NCBI GenBank assembly: GCA_017460885.1
Contig: JAFUAB010000022.1
Span: forward strand, 62,001 to 126,000
Direction: 5' to 3'
Length of the DNA stretch: 64,000 bases
DNA from: Lachnospiraceae bacterium
Lineage (GTDB): Bacteria; Bacillota; Clostridia; Lachnospirales; Lachnospiraceae
Made by a program: the position numbers and the translations under genes. This document shows positions 15,959-26,754 of the stretch, piece after piece; the first letter of the stretch is position 1, and the number at the start of each line of letters is the position of its first letter. The notes below the pieces were generated by a model that was not told the origin of the DNA, did no database searches, and worked only from the letters and a program-made list of their open reading frames with translations.

Positions 15959-18900
15959 ATGTCCATTAAGTTTGTCTACGGACCTTCGGGTTCCGGCAAA
16001 AGCACATATATCCAAAATCTGATCATTGAAAGGTCTATGGCTGATCCGGCACATAAGTATCTGCTTATAGTGCCGGACCAGTTTAATATGCAGACGCAGG
16101 TCCGGATGATAGAGCTTCATCCGGATCATGCGTTTTCAGGCATCGAAGTCTTAAGCTTTTCCAGATTGAGCCACAGAATACTCGAGGAGGTCGGCGGGGA
16201 GGATATCCCTGTGCTCGATGACACCGGCAAAAACCTTATAATCCGGCATGTTGCCGGAGAGGTAGCAGATTCGCTGGAATACATGGGATCGAGGCTTGAC
16301 AGATACGGTTTCATCAGTGAGGTCAAATCCGCGATCTCGGAATTCATGCAATACGGTTACAGACCGGGAGAGGTGGATGAGCTTGCCGTCAAGGCGGGAG
16401 AGCGCAGGATACTTGCGTCGAAACTCAGAGACATAGGGGCTATATACCGGGCTTTTATGGCCTATAAGGCCGATCATTATCTGACCAGGGAGGAGACTCT
16501 GGATATAGTTGCCGATGGTTTACATAAGTCAGAACTTGTCAGAGATTCGGTGATCGTATTTGACGGATTTACAGGTTTTACCCCGATCCAGGAAAAGGTG
16601 ATCCGCGAGCTGATGCTGCTTGCCCGTGAGGTTATATTTTCTTTTACGCTGCCTGCGGAGGATGATATTTATACCGCAAGAAGCGAGGAGGATATGTTCA
16701 GCCTGCCGTCACGCTCCGTTCTCAGGCTGAAAAAGCTTGCGGAGGATACGGAAGTCGGGATCGATGAACCTGTATTATGTAAACCCGATGCTTCTTTTCG
16801 CGGAAAGATGCTTTCACATCTGGAGTCACATATATTCAGGTATCCGATGGTCGGATACGGTGGCGATCATGATGGAGGGATAGCCGTCTACAAGGCACCG
16901 ACGATCAGAGATGAGATAAGAGATACCTTCCAGCGTATCAGACGTCTTACGGTCGGATCGGATATGAGATACCGTGATATAGCGATAGTTGTCGGAGATA
17001 TGTCTGCTTACGCAGATGATATTATACATATCGCGGATGAGCTTGATATTCCGATATACATGGATTATTCCCGTAGCATTATGACTACACCGTTCGTGGA
17101 GGCGTTGTCCTCCGCGTATGACGTATTGAGATCGGACTATTCCTGCGAAAGCGTGATCAGACATATGCGTACGGGGTTCGGACCTCTCGACCGCAGTGAG
17201 ACGGATGTGCTGGAGAATTTCCTGCTCAAGACCGGGATCCGCGGCAGAGCGTCGTATGATCGTGTATGGACCCTGCGCAGGGATGACAGGGAGGATATAA
17301 CCGCCGAGGCAAGAGACTACTATCTGGCGGAATATGAACATATCAATTCAATAAGGGAAAAAGTAAGGGATCATTTTGCAAGTTTACATAATACAGATGT
17401 GACATATACCCGTGCTTTGTATGACTTCCTTGATAAAACGGGAATGTATCAAAAGCTTGAGGCCATGTCCGAAAGGATAAGAGAATCCGGAGACATTTCT
17501 TTGGGGATTGAATATGCCCAGATATATGACAGGATCATCGGTCTGCTGGATCAGATAGAAAGTCTGTGCGGAGACGAGATTAAGGATCTTGAGGAGTTCT
17601 CCGGTATCCTGGAAGCCGGACTGTCTGAGCTTAAGGTCGGAGTGATACCTCAGGAGAGTGACCAGATACAGGTCGGGGATTTCGTCAGAACAAGACTCGG
17701 ATATGTTAAGGCGTTGTTCCTGCTAGGTGCAAATGACTGCAATATACCGGGAGCCGTATCCACGGGAGGTCTGATCTCCGATGTGGACAGGGATTTTCTG
17801 ACCTCACTTGAGGATGTGGAGCTTGCTCCGACTCCCAGAGAGCAGATGTTTACCCAGAGGTTTTATCTGTATATGAATATGACCAAACCCGTGGAACAGC
17901 TGAATGTTTCATATGTTCTGACGGATTCACAGGGCAAGGACATGCAGCAGTCGTATCTGATCGGAGTGTTATGTAAACTCTTTCCGGAACTGAGACCCGT
18001 TTATTCCAATACAACACATACCTTCGCAGGCAGGGTAATGCCCGCGGACAGACCGGGGATAAAAACCGGTGCGGCTTCCATGATCAGGGAGTACACGGAC
18101 GGAAGGCTGGAAAAGGAGGATGTTCATCTGCTTACCGCGATATGCAGATCCATGGTGGAGGACGGCTTGAAGGAGTCGGTGGACAGCTTCCTTACAATGA
18201 GCCGTATGCATTATGAATCGGCCGATATCCCGGAGGAACTGGTCCGGAAGCTGTACGGAGAGGTGATCAGGGCATCTGTCAGCAGACTGGAAAAATTTGC
18301 GGGATGCGCATATTCACATTTCCTGAGCTACGGACTGAAGCTCAGAACGAGACCCGAATTCACCTTTGAGAACAGTGATATGGGAGATGTATTTCACCGG
18401 TCTCTGGAGGAATTTGCCATCAGGCTCAGGGAAGAGGGGCTGACCTGGGATGGGCTCAAAGACAGCGATGCGGATGAGTGGGTATCCGAGATCACTGACA
18501 GGATAACATCTACCTACGGGGATACGATACTTGTCTCAAGCAACAGGAATCAGGCGCTGAGCAGACGTATACGCCGCGTGATTAGACGGAGCGTCGATAC
18601 GATACGGTTTCAGGTTACACAGGGCAGCTTTGTGCCCGAGATGTTTGAGAAGGCCTTTGAATCCGAAAGAAGCGTATCTGATCCCGGAGGTACCGGACGG
18701 AAATATAAGCTTATCGGTAAGATTGACCGTGTGGATATCTGCGAGGACGACGGTAAGAAATATCTCAGGATCGTGGATTATAAGTCGGGAAACAGGGATT
18801 TTGACCTGACCGGGCTGTATCACGGCTTTATGCTTCAATTGTCGGTATATATGAGTGAAGCCCTGAGAACCGTTAAAGGAAGCATTCCCGCCGGGATGCT

Positions 18901-19387
18901 GTATTTTCATGTGTCGGATCCGATGGTGAGTATGGATAGCGACGTAAGTGACGAGGATGCCCTGAACTGTGTCAGAAGTAAGATGCGCATGAAGGGACTT
19001 GTCAATGATGATGAGAAGGTATTGGCGCTGATGGATAAGGATCTGAGGGCGGGCGAGCCTTCTGCCGTAATCCCGGTCAGGTTCAACAAAAAGGACAACA
19101 GACCGGATGCCAGATCAAAAGCCTGTTCGGCCGAAGATCTTGATACGATCATTAAATATGCCGTATATAAATCGGATGATCTGGTCAGACGCATACTGAG
19201 CGGCGATATTTCCGCCATGCCCTGTACACGTGAAAGATCGGATCTGCCCTGTAAGTATTGCGATTACAGATCCGTCTGCCGGATCGACAGCGGCATAGAC
19301 GGATATGAAAGCGTGCGTTATAAAAATGCTTCGAAAGAAGACCTGCTGGACGCTATGTCGGAGGAGCTGAGTAAGGACAATGGCTGA
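15959..19387 (+). CDS. addB: ATP-dependent helicase/nuclease subunit B
   Basis: 1142 aa. Walker A GPSGSGKS is near the N-terminus. The C-terminal RecB-type nuclease has LRIVDYKSGNR. The iron-sulfur cysteines are C783 and C1098, C1101 and C1107; the last three keep the +3 and +6 spacing of Bacillus AddB. AddB with AddA resects double-strand breaks to a Chi-like site to load RecA. The start is 5 nt after the upstream stop, and the 3' end overlaps addA by 8 nt. Length is typical. Confidence 0.96.
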   Translation: MSIKFVYGPSGSGKSTYIQNLIIERSMADPAHKYLLIVPDQFNMQTQVRMIELHPDHAFSGIEVLSFSRLSHRILEEVGGEDIPVLDDTGKNLIIRHVAGEVADSLEYMGSRLDRYGFISEVKSAISEFMQYGYRPGEVDELAVKAGERRILASKLRDIGAIYRAFMAYKADHYLTREETLDIVADGLHKSELVRDSVIVFDGFTGFTPIQEKVIRELMLLAREVIFSFTLPAEDDIYTARSEEDMFSLPSRSVLRLKKLAEDTEVGIDEPVLCKPDASFRGKMLSHLESHIFRYPMVGYGGDHDGGIAVYKAPTIRDEIRDTFQRIRRLTVGSDMRYRDIAIVVGDMSAYADDIIHIADELDIPIYMDYSRSIMTTPFVEALSSAYDVLRSDYSCESVIRHMRTGFGPLDRSETDVLENFLLKTGIRGRASYDRVWTLRRDDREDITAEARDYYLAEYEHINSIREKVRDHFASLHNTDVTYTRALYDFLDKTGMYQKLEAMSERIRESGDISLGIEYAQIYDRIIGLLDQIESLCGDEIKDLEEFSGILEAGLSELKVGVIPQESDQIQVGDFVRTRLGYVKALFLLGANDCNIPGAVSTGGLISDVDRDFLTSLEDVELAPTPREQMFTQRFYLYMNMTKPVEQLNVSYVLTDSQGKDMQQSYLIGVLCKLFPELRPVYSNTTHTFAGRVMPADRPGIKTGAASMIREYTDGRLEKEDVHLLTAICRSMVEDGLKESVDSFLTMSRMHYESADIPEELVRKLYGEVIRASVSRLEKFAGCAYSHFLSYGLKLRTRPEFTFENSDMGDVFHRSLEEFAIRLREEGLTWDGLKDSDADEWVSEITDRITSTYGDTILVSSNRNQALSRRIRRVIRRSVDTIRFQVTQGSFVPEMFEKAFESERSVSDPGGTGRKYKLIGKIDRVDICEDDGKKYLRIVDYKSGNRDFDLTGLYHGFMLQLSVYMSEALRTVKGSIPAGMLYFHVSDPMVSMDSDVSDEDALNCVRSKMRMKGLVNDDEKVLALMDKDLRAGEPSAVIPVRFNKKDNRPDARSKACSAEDLDTIIKYAVYKSDDLVRRILSGDISAMPCTRERSDLPCKYCDYRSVCRIDSGIDGYESVRYKNASKEDLLDAMSEELSKDNG

Positions 19388-22300
19388 AAATAAGGTCAGA
19401 TGGACTGACGAGCAACAGAAAGTAATAGATATAAGGAACAGCAATATCCTTGTGTCCGCAGCTGCCGGCAGCGGAAAGACCGCGGTTCTTGTGGAGCGGA
19501 TCATCCGGTTGATAACGGATAAGGATGATCCTCAGGATATTGACAGATTTCTGGTGGTGACCTTTACCAGGGCGGCCGCATCGCAGATGAAGGAGAAGAT
19601 ATCCCGTGCTCTGAATGAACGGCTGGAAAAGGATCCGAACGACGCCAATCTGCATAAACAGGCGGCACTTATACATAATGCACACATCTCCACTATAGAT
19701 TCCTTCTGTCAGTATGTGATCAAAAACTCGATCACAGAGGGAGAAAGCGATCCCGGATTCCGCATAACGGAAGAGGGTGAGAACGGGCTGCTTGAGGAGG
19801 ATGTTCTCAATGAACTGATAGAGAAACTGTTCCTTGAGGGAGATGAGGACTTTCTGGATCTTGCCGAACATATGATCACCGGATCCGATGATTCGGATCT
19901 CTCAAAGGCGATAAGCAGCCTGTATAATAAGGCGGTATCGGGACCGTGGCCGAAGGATTGGCTTGAAAAAAGATCAAAAGACTACGATTGTCCCGACGGA
20001 CGATTACCGGATGATATCGCAGCATTCCTGACGGATATGGTCAGAACATCGATGGCGGAGATCGACGATCTGTATTCCGATGCCTTTGAAGCCGCCACGG
20101 AAGGCGGTCTGGCAGAAGCCAACATTGAAATGATCCGTACTGAATACGAGGCTGTCAGGGAAATGTCCGGGATCCTTAATGATGTGCAGCAGCTGGATGA
20201 AAACACTTATGAAAGGTTACGTGGACTTGCCGGAAATATAACATTTGCGCGTTTTTCCAATAAACACGGGGAGAGCGAGGATCCTGAGTCCAGAGAACAG
20301 GCTAAGAACCTCCGTGCCATGGGCAAAGATAATCTCAAAAAACTGCGAAGCAGTCTGCTTAATACGAGTTATGTTAACCATGTCGAACATATTTCCGCAT
20401 GCAGCGGAGTGATACGTACCCTTTGTAAGGTCACGTCCAGATATATAGATGAACTTGCAGCCGTCAAAAGAGAAAGGAAGCTGATGTCTTTTTCGGATTG
20501 TGAGCATCAGGCTCTGGAAATCCTTGTCAGAAAAACGGGCGAAGATACATATGAATATACGGATACCGCAAAAGAATTCAGCAGATATTTCAGCTGTGTG
20601 TATATAGATGAGTATCAGGATTCAAACCTTGTGCAGGAACTGATCCTTTCCGCTGTCAGCGGTGAGGACAGAGGCGTATATAACCGGTTTATGGTGGGGG
20701 ACGTTAAGCAGTCCATATACAGATTCAGACAGGCCGAACCCAGGATATTTACCGACAAGTATCATGAGTATGGATATGATGACCCTGTCAGATGCAAGGT
20801 TGACTTAAACCGGAATTTCAGAAGCAGGAAAGAAGTGATCGATTCGATAAATGCACTCTTTGAGAGAGTAATGACCGAGGAAACCGGGGGAAGTGATTAT
20901 ACGGAATCCGCTGCGCTCAAAGCCGGAGCGGAATATCCCGAACCTGACGGAGATGAATATGTAACGGAGATACTTTTTGCGGACAGGGATGATCCTGATA
21001 CCGCGGAAGATTCCTCCGAACCGGAGACTCCGGACGGTGATGACGAAGAAGCAAACGGGAATCTGCTCGAAAATGCAGGAAAGGACCGTATCGAGGGAGA
21101 GGCAATAGCCAGACGTATCGAAGAACTGATGGACAGCGGCTTCAGGGTACGTGATGAGGAAAATGAGGGATACAGCCGTCCGCTTAAGTTTTCGGATATC
21201 GTGATACTGTACCGGTCCGGACTGGGATTTGCGACAACCTATAAGGCGGTCCTGGAGGAACACGGTATCCCCGCACATCTGACCGGAAGTACGGGATATT
21301 TCACGACTTATGAGATATCGTGTCTGATGAATCTGCTCCGGATACTGGTAAATCCCCTGCAGGATATATATTTCTACGGTGTAATGGAGGGAGTGTTCGG
21401 GTCATTTACCCCGGAGGAGATATCCCTGGTCAGCGTATGCTACAGAAACAGTCTTGCCGCAGGGATCCCGCTTACGGACGGATATCTGTACAGGGCGTGT
21501 GTTTATGCGGCATCGGAAGAGACTGATACAGAGCGGAAAGGCGATGGAGACGACCCTGAGGGCCGTGCGGAGGTCTCTAAGGAGCTTAAGATCAGGCTTC
21601 GAAGGTTTCTGGAGATGATAGACAGGTACAGGGAGCTGTCCGGGTATCTGCCTGTGGAGACCCTTTTGAACAGGATAATTACCGATACAGGCTACAGAAA
21701 TCTGGTCACAGCCATGCACGGAGGTGACAGGAGAGCGGCTAATGTGGATATGCTCCTCAGAAAGGCCTCCGACTATGCCTCCACCTCATATTTTGGACTT
21801 TATAATTTCATCAGATATATAGATACCCTTAGAAAGAGCGAGGCTCTGGACGCGGAGGCAGAAGTGACCGAGTCGGAAGCCGATGTTGTCAGGATCATGA
21901 CGACTCATAAGAGCAAGGGCCTTGAGTTTCCGGTATGCTTCATAGCCAGAATGGGGAATAAGTTCAATATGCAGGATGCTTATGGTTCATTTATCCTGGA
22001 TTATGAAGCAGGACTCGGTATCAGGGATCGTGACGTTCAAAGAAGACTGGAATTTGATACCTTATATCACAAATATGTTGCCGATGTTATAGAAAGAAAA
22101 ACCCTCGCCGAGGAAATGCGTATACTCTACGTAGCCATGACCAGGGCAAAGGAAAAGCTGATACTGACCTGCGCGGGGATCTCAAAGAGGAGGAAGGATG
22201 ATCCGGGGCATCTGAGCATCAGTCGCCCCAAGGGCATTTCAAGATATATAGACTGGTATTTAAACTGTATCTGCGATGAGACCGGTGAGGACCGTATCGT

Positions 22301-23222
22301 GCCCGAAAGCGAAAGATCAGTGCTGACACCTCTGTCACTTACGTACTCACGCATTCCGCTGGATGAAGCATCGCGTAAGGATGCCGAAAATGCCAGAGCG
22401 CTCGAAAAGGGATTGATGGAAAGGTTCCTTTATTCCGGGATATCGGAAATCAGTGAGGATGATGAATATCTGATGTATCTGCGAAGCCTGTTATCGGCCG
22501 TTTATCCTCATACGGATCTGAGAGGTCTGTACACCAAGACATCTGTATCGGAGATCAAGGAATCCGCTATAATAGAGTATGAAGAAGCGATGCATGAGAT
22601 GTATCCCCGCAGGGCGGCTGTACCGATGTTTGTATCGGGCAAAAAGGACACTCTTAAGGCAACGGTACGCGGATCGGCTTTTCACAGGTTTCTGGAACTC
22701 GCCGATTTTACGGAGTTATGTAACCCTGATTCCGTGATCACCAACCCCGGCAGCGTGGATCATATGCTTCGTTCTCGGATAGGCAGTTCTCTTGACCGGT
22801 TTGTGACTGAGCGAAGAATGTCGGCATATGAACGTGATATCTTCGCCGATAACAGAGAATATGACAGACTGGAGAAGTTTTTCGGATCCGGGACCGCGAT
22901 GCGGATGCGTGAAGCCCAGATCAGGGGAGATCTGAGAAGAGAAGCGCCCTTTATGATGGGGATCTCGGCCGATAAGGTGGATGCAGGATATCCGCGGGAA
23001 GAAACGGTTTTGATACAGGGTATCATAGATGTATACTGGATAGAGGACGGCAGAGCGGTCATCCTTGATTACAAGACCGACAGATCGAAGGATCCGGAAT
23101 ACTACACCGGGCATTACAAAACACAGTTGGATCTCTATGCGGAGGCGCTGGAGAAGATGAGGATCCCTGTCGGGCAGAAACTCATCTATTCTTTTGAGAT
23201 CGGAGATACCATCGTATTATGA
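19380..23222 (+). CDS. addA: ATP-dependent helicase/nuclease subunit A
   Basis: 1280-aa UvrD-like superfamily 1 helicase with a C-terminal nuclease. Motif I is SAAAGSGKTAVLVERI, motif II YIDEYQDSN, motif III GDVKQSIYRFRQAEP, motif V MTTHKSKGLEFPV and motif VI ILYVAMTRAKEKL. The nuclease core is AVILDYKTDRS near residue 1230. An acidic low-complexity insertion (DRDDPDTAEDSSEPETPDGDD) lies near residues 535-560. It is translationally coupled to addB, and its stop overlaps the start of the following CPBP gene. Confidence 0.97.
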   Translation: MAENKVRWTDEQQKVIDIRNSNILVSAAAGSGKTAVLVERIIRLITDKDDPQDIDRFLVVTFTRAAASQMKEKISRALNERLEKDPNDANLHKQAALIHNAHISTIDSFCQYVIKNSITEGESDPGFRITEEGENGLLEEDVLNELIEKLFLEGDEDFLDLAEHMITGSDDSDLSKAISSLYNKAVSGPWPKDWLEKRSKDYDCPDGRLPDDIAAFLTDMVRTSMAEIDDLYSDAFEAATEGGLAEANIEMIRTEYEAVREMSGILNDVQQLDENTYERLRGLAGNITFARFSNKHGESEDPESREQAKNLRAMGKDNLKKLRSSLLNTSYVNHVEHISACSGVIRTLCKVTSRYIDELAAVKRERKLMSFSDCEHQALEILVRKTGEDTYEYTDTAKEFSRYFSCVYIDEYQDSNLVQELILSAVSGEDRGVYNRFMVGDVKQSIYRFRQAEPRIFTDKYHEYGYDDPVRCKVDLNRNFRSRKEVIDSINALFERVMTEETGGSDYTESAALKAGAEYPEPDGDEYVTEILFADRDDPDTAEDSSEPETPDGDDEEANGNLLENAGKDRIEGEAIARRIEELMDSGFRVRDEENEGYSRPLKFSDIVILYRSGLGFATTYKAVLEEHGIPAHLTGSTGYFTTYEISCLMNLLRILVNPLQDIYFYGVMEGVFGSFTPEEISLVSVCYRNSLAAGIPLTDGYLYRACVYAASEETDTERKGDGDDPEGRAEVSKELKIRLRRFLEMIDRYRELSGYLPVETLLNRIITDTGYRNLVTAMHGGDRRAANVDMLLRKASDYASTSYFGLYNFIRYIDTLRKSEALDAEAEVTESEADVVRIMTTHKSKGLEFPVCFIARMGNKFNMQDAYGSFILDYEAGLGIRDRDVQRRLEFDTLYHKYVADVIERKTLAEEMRILYVAMTRAKEKLILTCAGISKRRKDDPGHLSISRPKGISRYIDWYLNCICDETGEDRIVPESERSVLTPLSLTYSRIPLDEASRKDAENARALEKGLMERFLYSGISEISEDDEYLMYLRSLLSAVYPHTDLRGLYTKTSVSEIKESAIIEYEEAMHEMYPRRAAVPMFVSGKKDTLKATVRGSAFHRFLELADFTELCNPDSVITNPGSVDHMLRSRIGSSLDRFVTERRMSAYERDIFADNREYDRLEKFFGSGTAMRMREAQIRGDLRREAPFMMGISADKVDAGYPREETVLIQGIIDVYWIEDGRAVILDYKTDRSKDPEYYTGHYKTQLDLYAEALEKMRIPVGQKLIYSFEIGDTIVL

Positions 23223-24142
23223 TGAATTCTTTCAAAAAGGTAATATATGTGCTGCTTCCCATTATGGCATACTATGTGGTGCATGATCTCACAAGACTGC
23301 TGATGATGTTCCTGCTTCAGTTCGCGTCAACGGGATCGACAGCTGTTTATGATTTTGTCAGAGGGAATGATGCGTTTCTGTCCGGTATAATCTCCGTTAT
23401 CGATATACTGGTTGGGGTAGCCGTTCTTCTTTTCATAATGAGAACGGACAAGGAGGAACTGTCCATATGGGATTATCTCAATGTCAACGGCCTGTCATTT
23501 TATCGCACCGACCGGATCCATGCTCCCGCCTTTTCCTGGATACTTCTGTCCTTGCAGGCTGTAAGCATGGCACTTGGGATCAACATCCTCATCAGACTTT
23601 CGGGTATAGTCGAGCACTCTGCCTATGGTGAGACGACATATACCCAGTATATGATACCCATGTGGCTGGGATTGCTGCTCTACGGTGTGATATCACCGGT
23701 AGCCGAGGAACTTCTTTTCAGGCTGATCGTGTTCGGAAGACTTAAAAGAAGATTTAATATTTATATTGCTATTCTTATGACGTCCCTTTTTTTCGGGCTT
23801 TATCACGGAAATATCGTGCAGGGTATTTACGGATTCATAATGGGGGCTCTGATGTGTATTGCCGTTGAATACGTTCACTCGGTGTATGGGTCTTTACTCA
23901 TACACAGTCTGGCCAACATCACCATCTATATACTGGGACTTAAGGGAGTGCTTGGCGAAGTAGGGGGGATCGGAACCGGACTTGCTCTTGTGTCGTTCGG
24001 ACTTGTTACGCTCTTTTTTGAGCTTTATTACTCGCACAGGACCGTTGCCGAATACGGAGATATATACGGAGTAACGTATGTGGGAGGATTTTTTACGGAC
24101 GATTATGAGTCCGATGACGATGACGCACAGGAGAATATGTGA
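23219..24142 (+). CDS. CPBP family intramembrane glutamic protease
   Basis: 307 aa with about eight membrane segments and an acidic C-terminus. The three CPBP/Abi motifs are present: E163-E164 in SPVAEELLFR, FFGLYHG, and the HSLAN histidine-asparagine pair. Family members include Rce1-like CAAX proteases and bacteriocin-immunity proteins; no substrate can be assigned. Tandem ATG codons overlap the addA stop (ATGATG); the first is used here. Confidence 0.9.
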   Translation: MMNSFKKVIYVLLPIMAYYVVHDLTRLLMMFLLQFASTGSTAVYDFVRGNDAFLSGIISVIDILVGVAVLLFIMRTDKEELSIWDYLNVNGLSFYRTDRIHAPAFSWILLSLQAVSMALGINILIRLSGIVEHSAYGETTYTQYMIPMWLGLLLYGVISPVAEELLFRLIVFGRLKRRFNIYIAILMTSLFFGLYHGNIVQGIYGFIMGALMCIAVEYVHSVYGSLLIHSLANITIYILGLKGVLGEVGGIGTGLALVSFGLVTLFFELYYSHRTVAEYGDIYGVTYVGGFFTDDYESDDDDAQENM

Positions 24143-24203
24143 TAAAATATCTCTGTGTGTGTATTATGATTTCGGGCACGTTTATTTCCATTTGTCGGTT
24201 AAA

Positions 24204-24231
24204 TCGACAGATCTTCAATAACGGATATAAC
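24204..24231 (+). promoter_or_regulatory. Candidate promoter for the sugar symporter gene
   Basis: TCGACA (24204-24209), a 16-bp spacer and TATAAC (24226-24231), 23 bp before the start codon. The -35 box lies in a small TGTCG/CGACA inverted repeat. Moderate match only. Confidence 0.4.
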
Positions 24232-24254
24232 GGTTGCTAAAGGACGGAGGGGTT

Positions 24255-25670
24255 ATGCAGGACAAGAGAAGTTTGACGGGTAAAGAAAAATTTGCCTATG
24301 GCATAGGAGCCGTTGGCAAGGATATGGTATATATGCTGTCTGCCAGCTATATACTGTATTATTATCAGGATATCATGGGTGTCAGCGCGGCTGCTATGGG
24401 AGCCATACTTTTGATAGCACGTGTTTTTGATGCCTTCAATGATCCGATCATGGGTGTGGTCGTAGCTAAGACCAGGACCAAATGGGGCAAGTTCAGACCA
24501 TGGCTGATGATCGGAACTGTCACCAATGCGGTTATTCTGTTTGTCATGTTTTCCGCTCCGCCCAGTCTGGATGGAGCCGGGCTTACGGCATATGCCGCCA
24601 TATTCTATATACTTTGGGGCGTTACCTATACCATGATGGATATTCCGTATTGGAGTATGGTTCCGGCCTTTACCGAGAGCGGCAAGGAAAGAGAGGACTT
24701 ATCGGCACTTGCCAGATCATGTGCCGGTGTCGGCTCCGCAATAATCTCCATTATTACCGTCAAGGCGGTATCGGCATTGGGACATGCCTTCGGAGGCGAT
24801 GAGACAAATTACGAGCGCATCGGCTACAGCAAGATGGCGCTTGTCGTAGCACTTATCTTTATAGTGTTCATTACGATCACCTGCGTATTTATCAAAGAAA
24901 AATCAACCGTTGATATGGAGACGGTTTCCATAGGCGATATGTTTAAGGCGCTGATATCCAATGATCAGGCCATCACGATGGTGATCGCGATCGTTATGGT
25001 CAATACGGCACTGTATGTTACGAGTAATCTTGTCATTTATTTCTTTAAATACGATTTCTCGCCTGCCAACTGGGAGGATAATTATACACTGTTTAATGTG
25101 GCCGGAGGCGGATTCCAGATCCTGGCCATGATGCTGTTCTTCCCTCTGCTCCGTAAATTCATGAATACAATGAAGATCTTCTATACCTGCTTTATCATGG
25201 CATTTGCGGGATACGGAGTGCTGCTGATCGAAGCCTTTGTGCTTAAGGATAATGTGTATTTTCTGCTTGTTCCGGCATTCCTGATCATGAGTGCCATCGG
25301 TATGCTGAATGTAGTCATCACCGTCTTTCTGGCCAATACCGTTGATTACGGTGAACTCAGGAATCACAGGAGAGACGAATCTGTCATCTTCTCCATGCAG
25401 ACCTTTGTTGTTAAGCTTGCATCCGGCGTCGCTGCCTTTGTGGCAGGTATTGTTTTGCAGGTATGCAATATCAGCAAGGATACCGAGGCGGCCGTGAGCG
25501 GCGAGATAGCAGCCGGCTCCAGAATGGGACTGCGCATGAGTATGACGATCATTCCCATAGTCGTATTGATCGTTGGTCTGGTGATCTTTGCCCGTAAGTA
25601 TATCCTTACGGACGAAAAGCTTGCCGAGATCACGGCAGAGCTTGATAGACGCAAAAATGAAAAAATCTAA
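24255..25670 (+). CDS. Glycoside-pentoside-hexuronide (MelB-type) cation:sugar symporter
   Basis: 471 aa, 12 predicted helices. The N-terminal KEKFAYGIGAVGKDMVYMLSASYILYYYQDIMG, the RVFDAFNDPIMG motif holding the cation-site aspartates, and TKWGKFRPWL are the hallmarks of the GPH family (MelB, XynP, YicJ). It would import a sugar or glycoside with Na+ or H+. The specific sugar cannot be read, and no glycosidase is adjacent. ATG 24255 follows GGACGGAGGGG. The 3' end overlaps the next lipoprotein gene by 14 nt. Confidence 0.93.
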   Translation: MQDKRSLTGKEKFAYGIGAVGKDMVYMLSASYILYYYQDIMGVSAAAMGAILLIARVFDAFNDPIMGVVVAKTRTKWGKFRPWLMIGTVTNAVILFVMFSAPPSLDGAGLTAYAAIFYILWGVTYTMMDIPYWSMVPAFTESGKEREDLSALARSCAGVGSAIISIITVKAVSALGHAFGGDETNYERIGYSKMALVVALIFIVFITITCVFIKEKSTVDMETVSIGDMFKALISNDQAITMVIAIVMVNTALYVTSNLVIYFFKYDFSPANWEDNYTLFNVAGGGFQILAMMLFFPLLRKFMNTMKIFYTCFIMAFAGYGVLLIEAFVLKDNVYFLLVPAFLIMSAIGMLNVVITVFLANTVDYGELRNHRRDESVIFSMQTFVVKLASGVAAFVAGIVLQVCNISKDTEAAVSGEIAAGSRMGLRMSMTIIPIVVLIVGLVIFARKYILTDEKLAEITAELDRRKNEKI

Positions 25671-26700
25671 GTTTTTGCTCGCACTGGCTGCGGAAACGGC
25701 AGCAGTTATCCTGACAGCCTGCGGCAGTGAGAAAACTTCATATGTACAATCCGGTATGGATGCGATCGCGGCTATGGAGATCTCGGATGCTTACGGATAT
25801 TTTGACCAGGCGGAGGAAGCAGGTGAGAATGAGCGGCTTATTCTTCGCGGCCGCGGTATGGCTCTCATGACGGAATTAAAGTATGACGAAGCCATAGAAT
25901 GCTTTACCCGGGCACTGCGGCTCAGTGACGGCATACCGGAGGATCTGGATTACGATATAAATTATTACCTTGCTTCGGCTTATTATAAGTCAGGCAGGTT
26001 TGATGAGGCCTCCGGTGTATATGATGCTATCCTTACGCTTAAGCCCTCGGAAACGGATTCATATTATCTCCGTGGGATTATCAGACTGGAAAACGGAAGC
26101 TTTGAAGACGCCAATGAAGACTTTAAGAAGGCGATCAGTCTGGCTCCGGACAATTTCGATATGGTCATCGACATATATCAGGTTATGGCAGCGGCAGGAT
26201 ACAAGGATGCGGGCCGGGAGATGATCAGTGAGTGCATTTCCTCACATTCCGATATTTCGGATTACAATATGGGCAGATTTGAGTATTATCTGGGTGATTA
26301 TGAATCCGCCAAAAGCTATCTGGAGAATTCGGACAGAGGAGATTCCGGACAGGTTACCCTTTTCCTTGGCAGGACTTATGAGGCTCTCGGAGACTATAAT
26401 TATGCGATCAGCCTCTATAATACATATCTGGATAAGAACCATGACGATTCAAATATATATAATCAGATGGGGTTATGCCAGATGAAGATGGAGAGGTACT
26501 CCGAGGCTCTCAGCTCTTTTCAGGCCGGTATGAATTCCGAAGAAAACTCCATCATGCAGACGCTGAAATATAACGAGATAGTTGCATATGAATATATGGA
26601 GGAGTTTCAGACGGCCGCAACACTGATGAAGGATTATATCAAACTGTATCCTGATGATTCGGCAGCTCAAAGAGAGTATGAATTTCTGAAAACACGATAG
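25657..26700 (+). CDS. TPR-repeat lipoprotein
   Basis: 347 aa. A lipoprotein signal MKKSKFLLALAAETAAVILTAC ends at Cys22. The mature chain is made of about eight tetratricopeptide repeats, for example YDEAIECFTRALRL, YYLASAYYKSGRFDEASGVYDAIL, FEDANEDFKKAISLAPD and YNYAISLYNTYLDKN. TPR arrays make protein-protein contacts; here it would be outside the membrane, lipid-anchored. The start at 25657 is chosen because the signal peptide begins there. It overlaps the symporter 3' end, so translation may be coupled. Confidence 0.9.
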   Translation: MKKSKFLLALAAETAAVILTACGSEKTSYVQSGMDAIAAMEISDAYGYFDQAEEAGENERLILRGRGMALMTELKYDEAIECFTRALRLSDGIPEDLDYDINYYLASAYYKSGRFDEASGVYDAILTLKPSETDSYYLRGIIRLENGSFEDANEDFKKAISLAPDNFDMVIDIYQVMAAAGYKDAGREMISECISSHSDISDYNMGRFEYYLGDYESAKSYLENSDRGDSGQVTLFLGRTYEALGDYNYAISLYNTYLDKNHDDSNIYNQMGLCQMKMERYSEALSSFQAGMNSEENSIMQTLKYNEIVAYEYMEEFQTAATLMKDYIKLYPDDSAAQREYEFLKTR

Positions 26701-26754
26701 ATTATGCCATGAGGCAATAATAACATATGAAATAATTAAATGGAGATATAATTT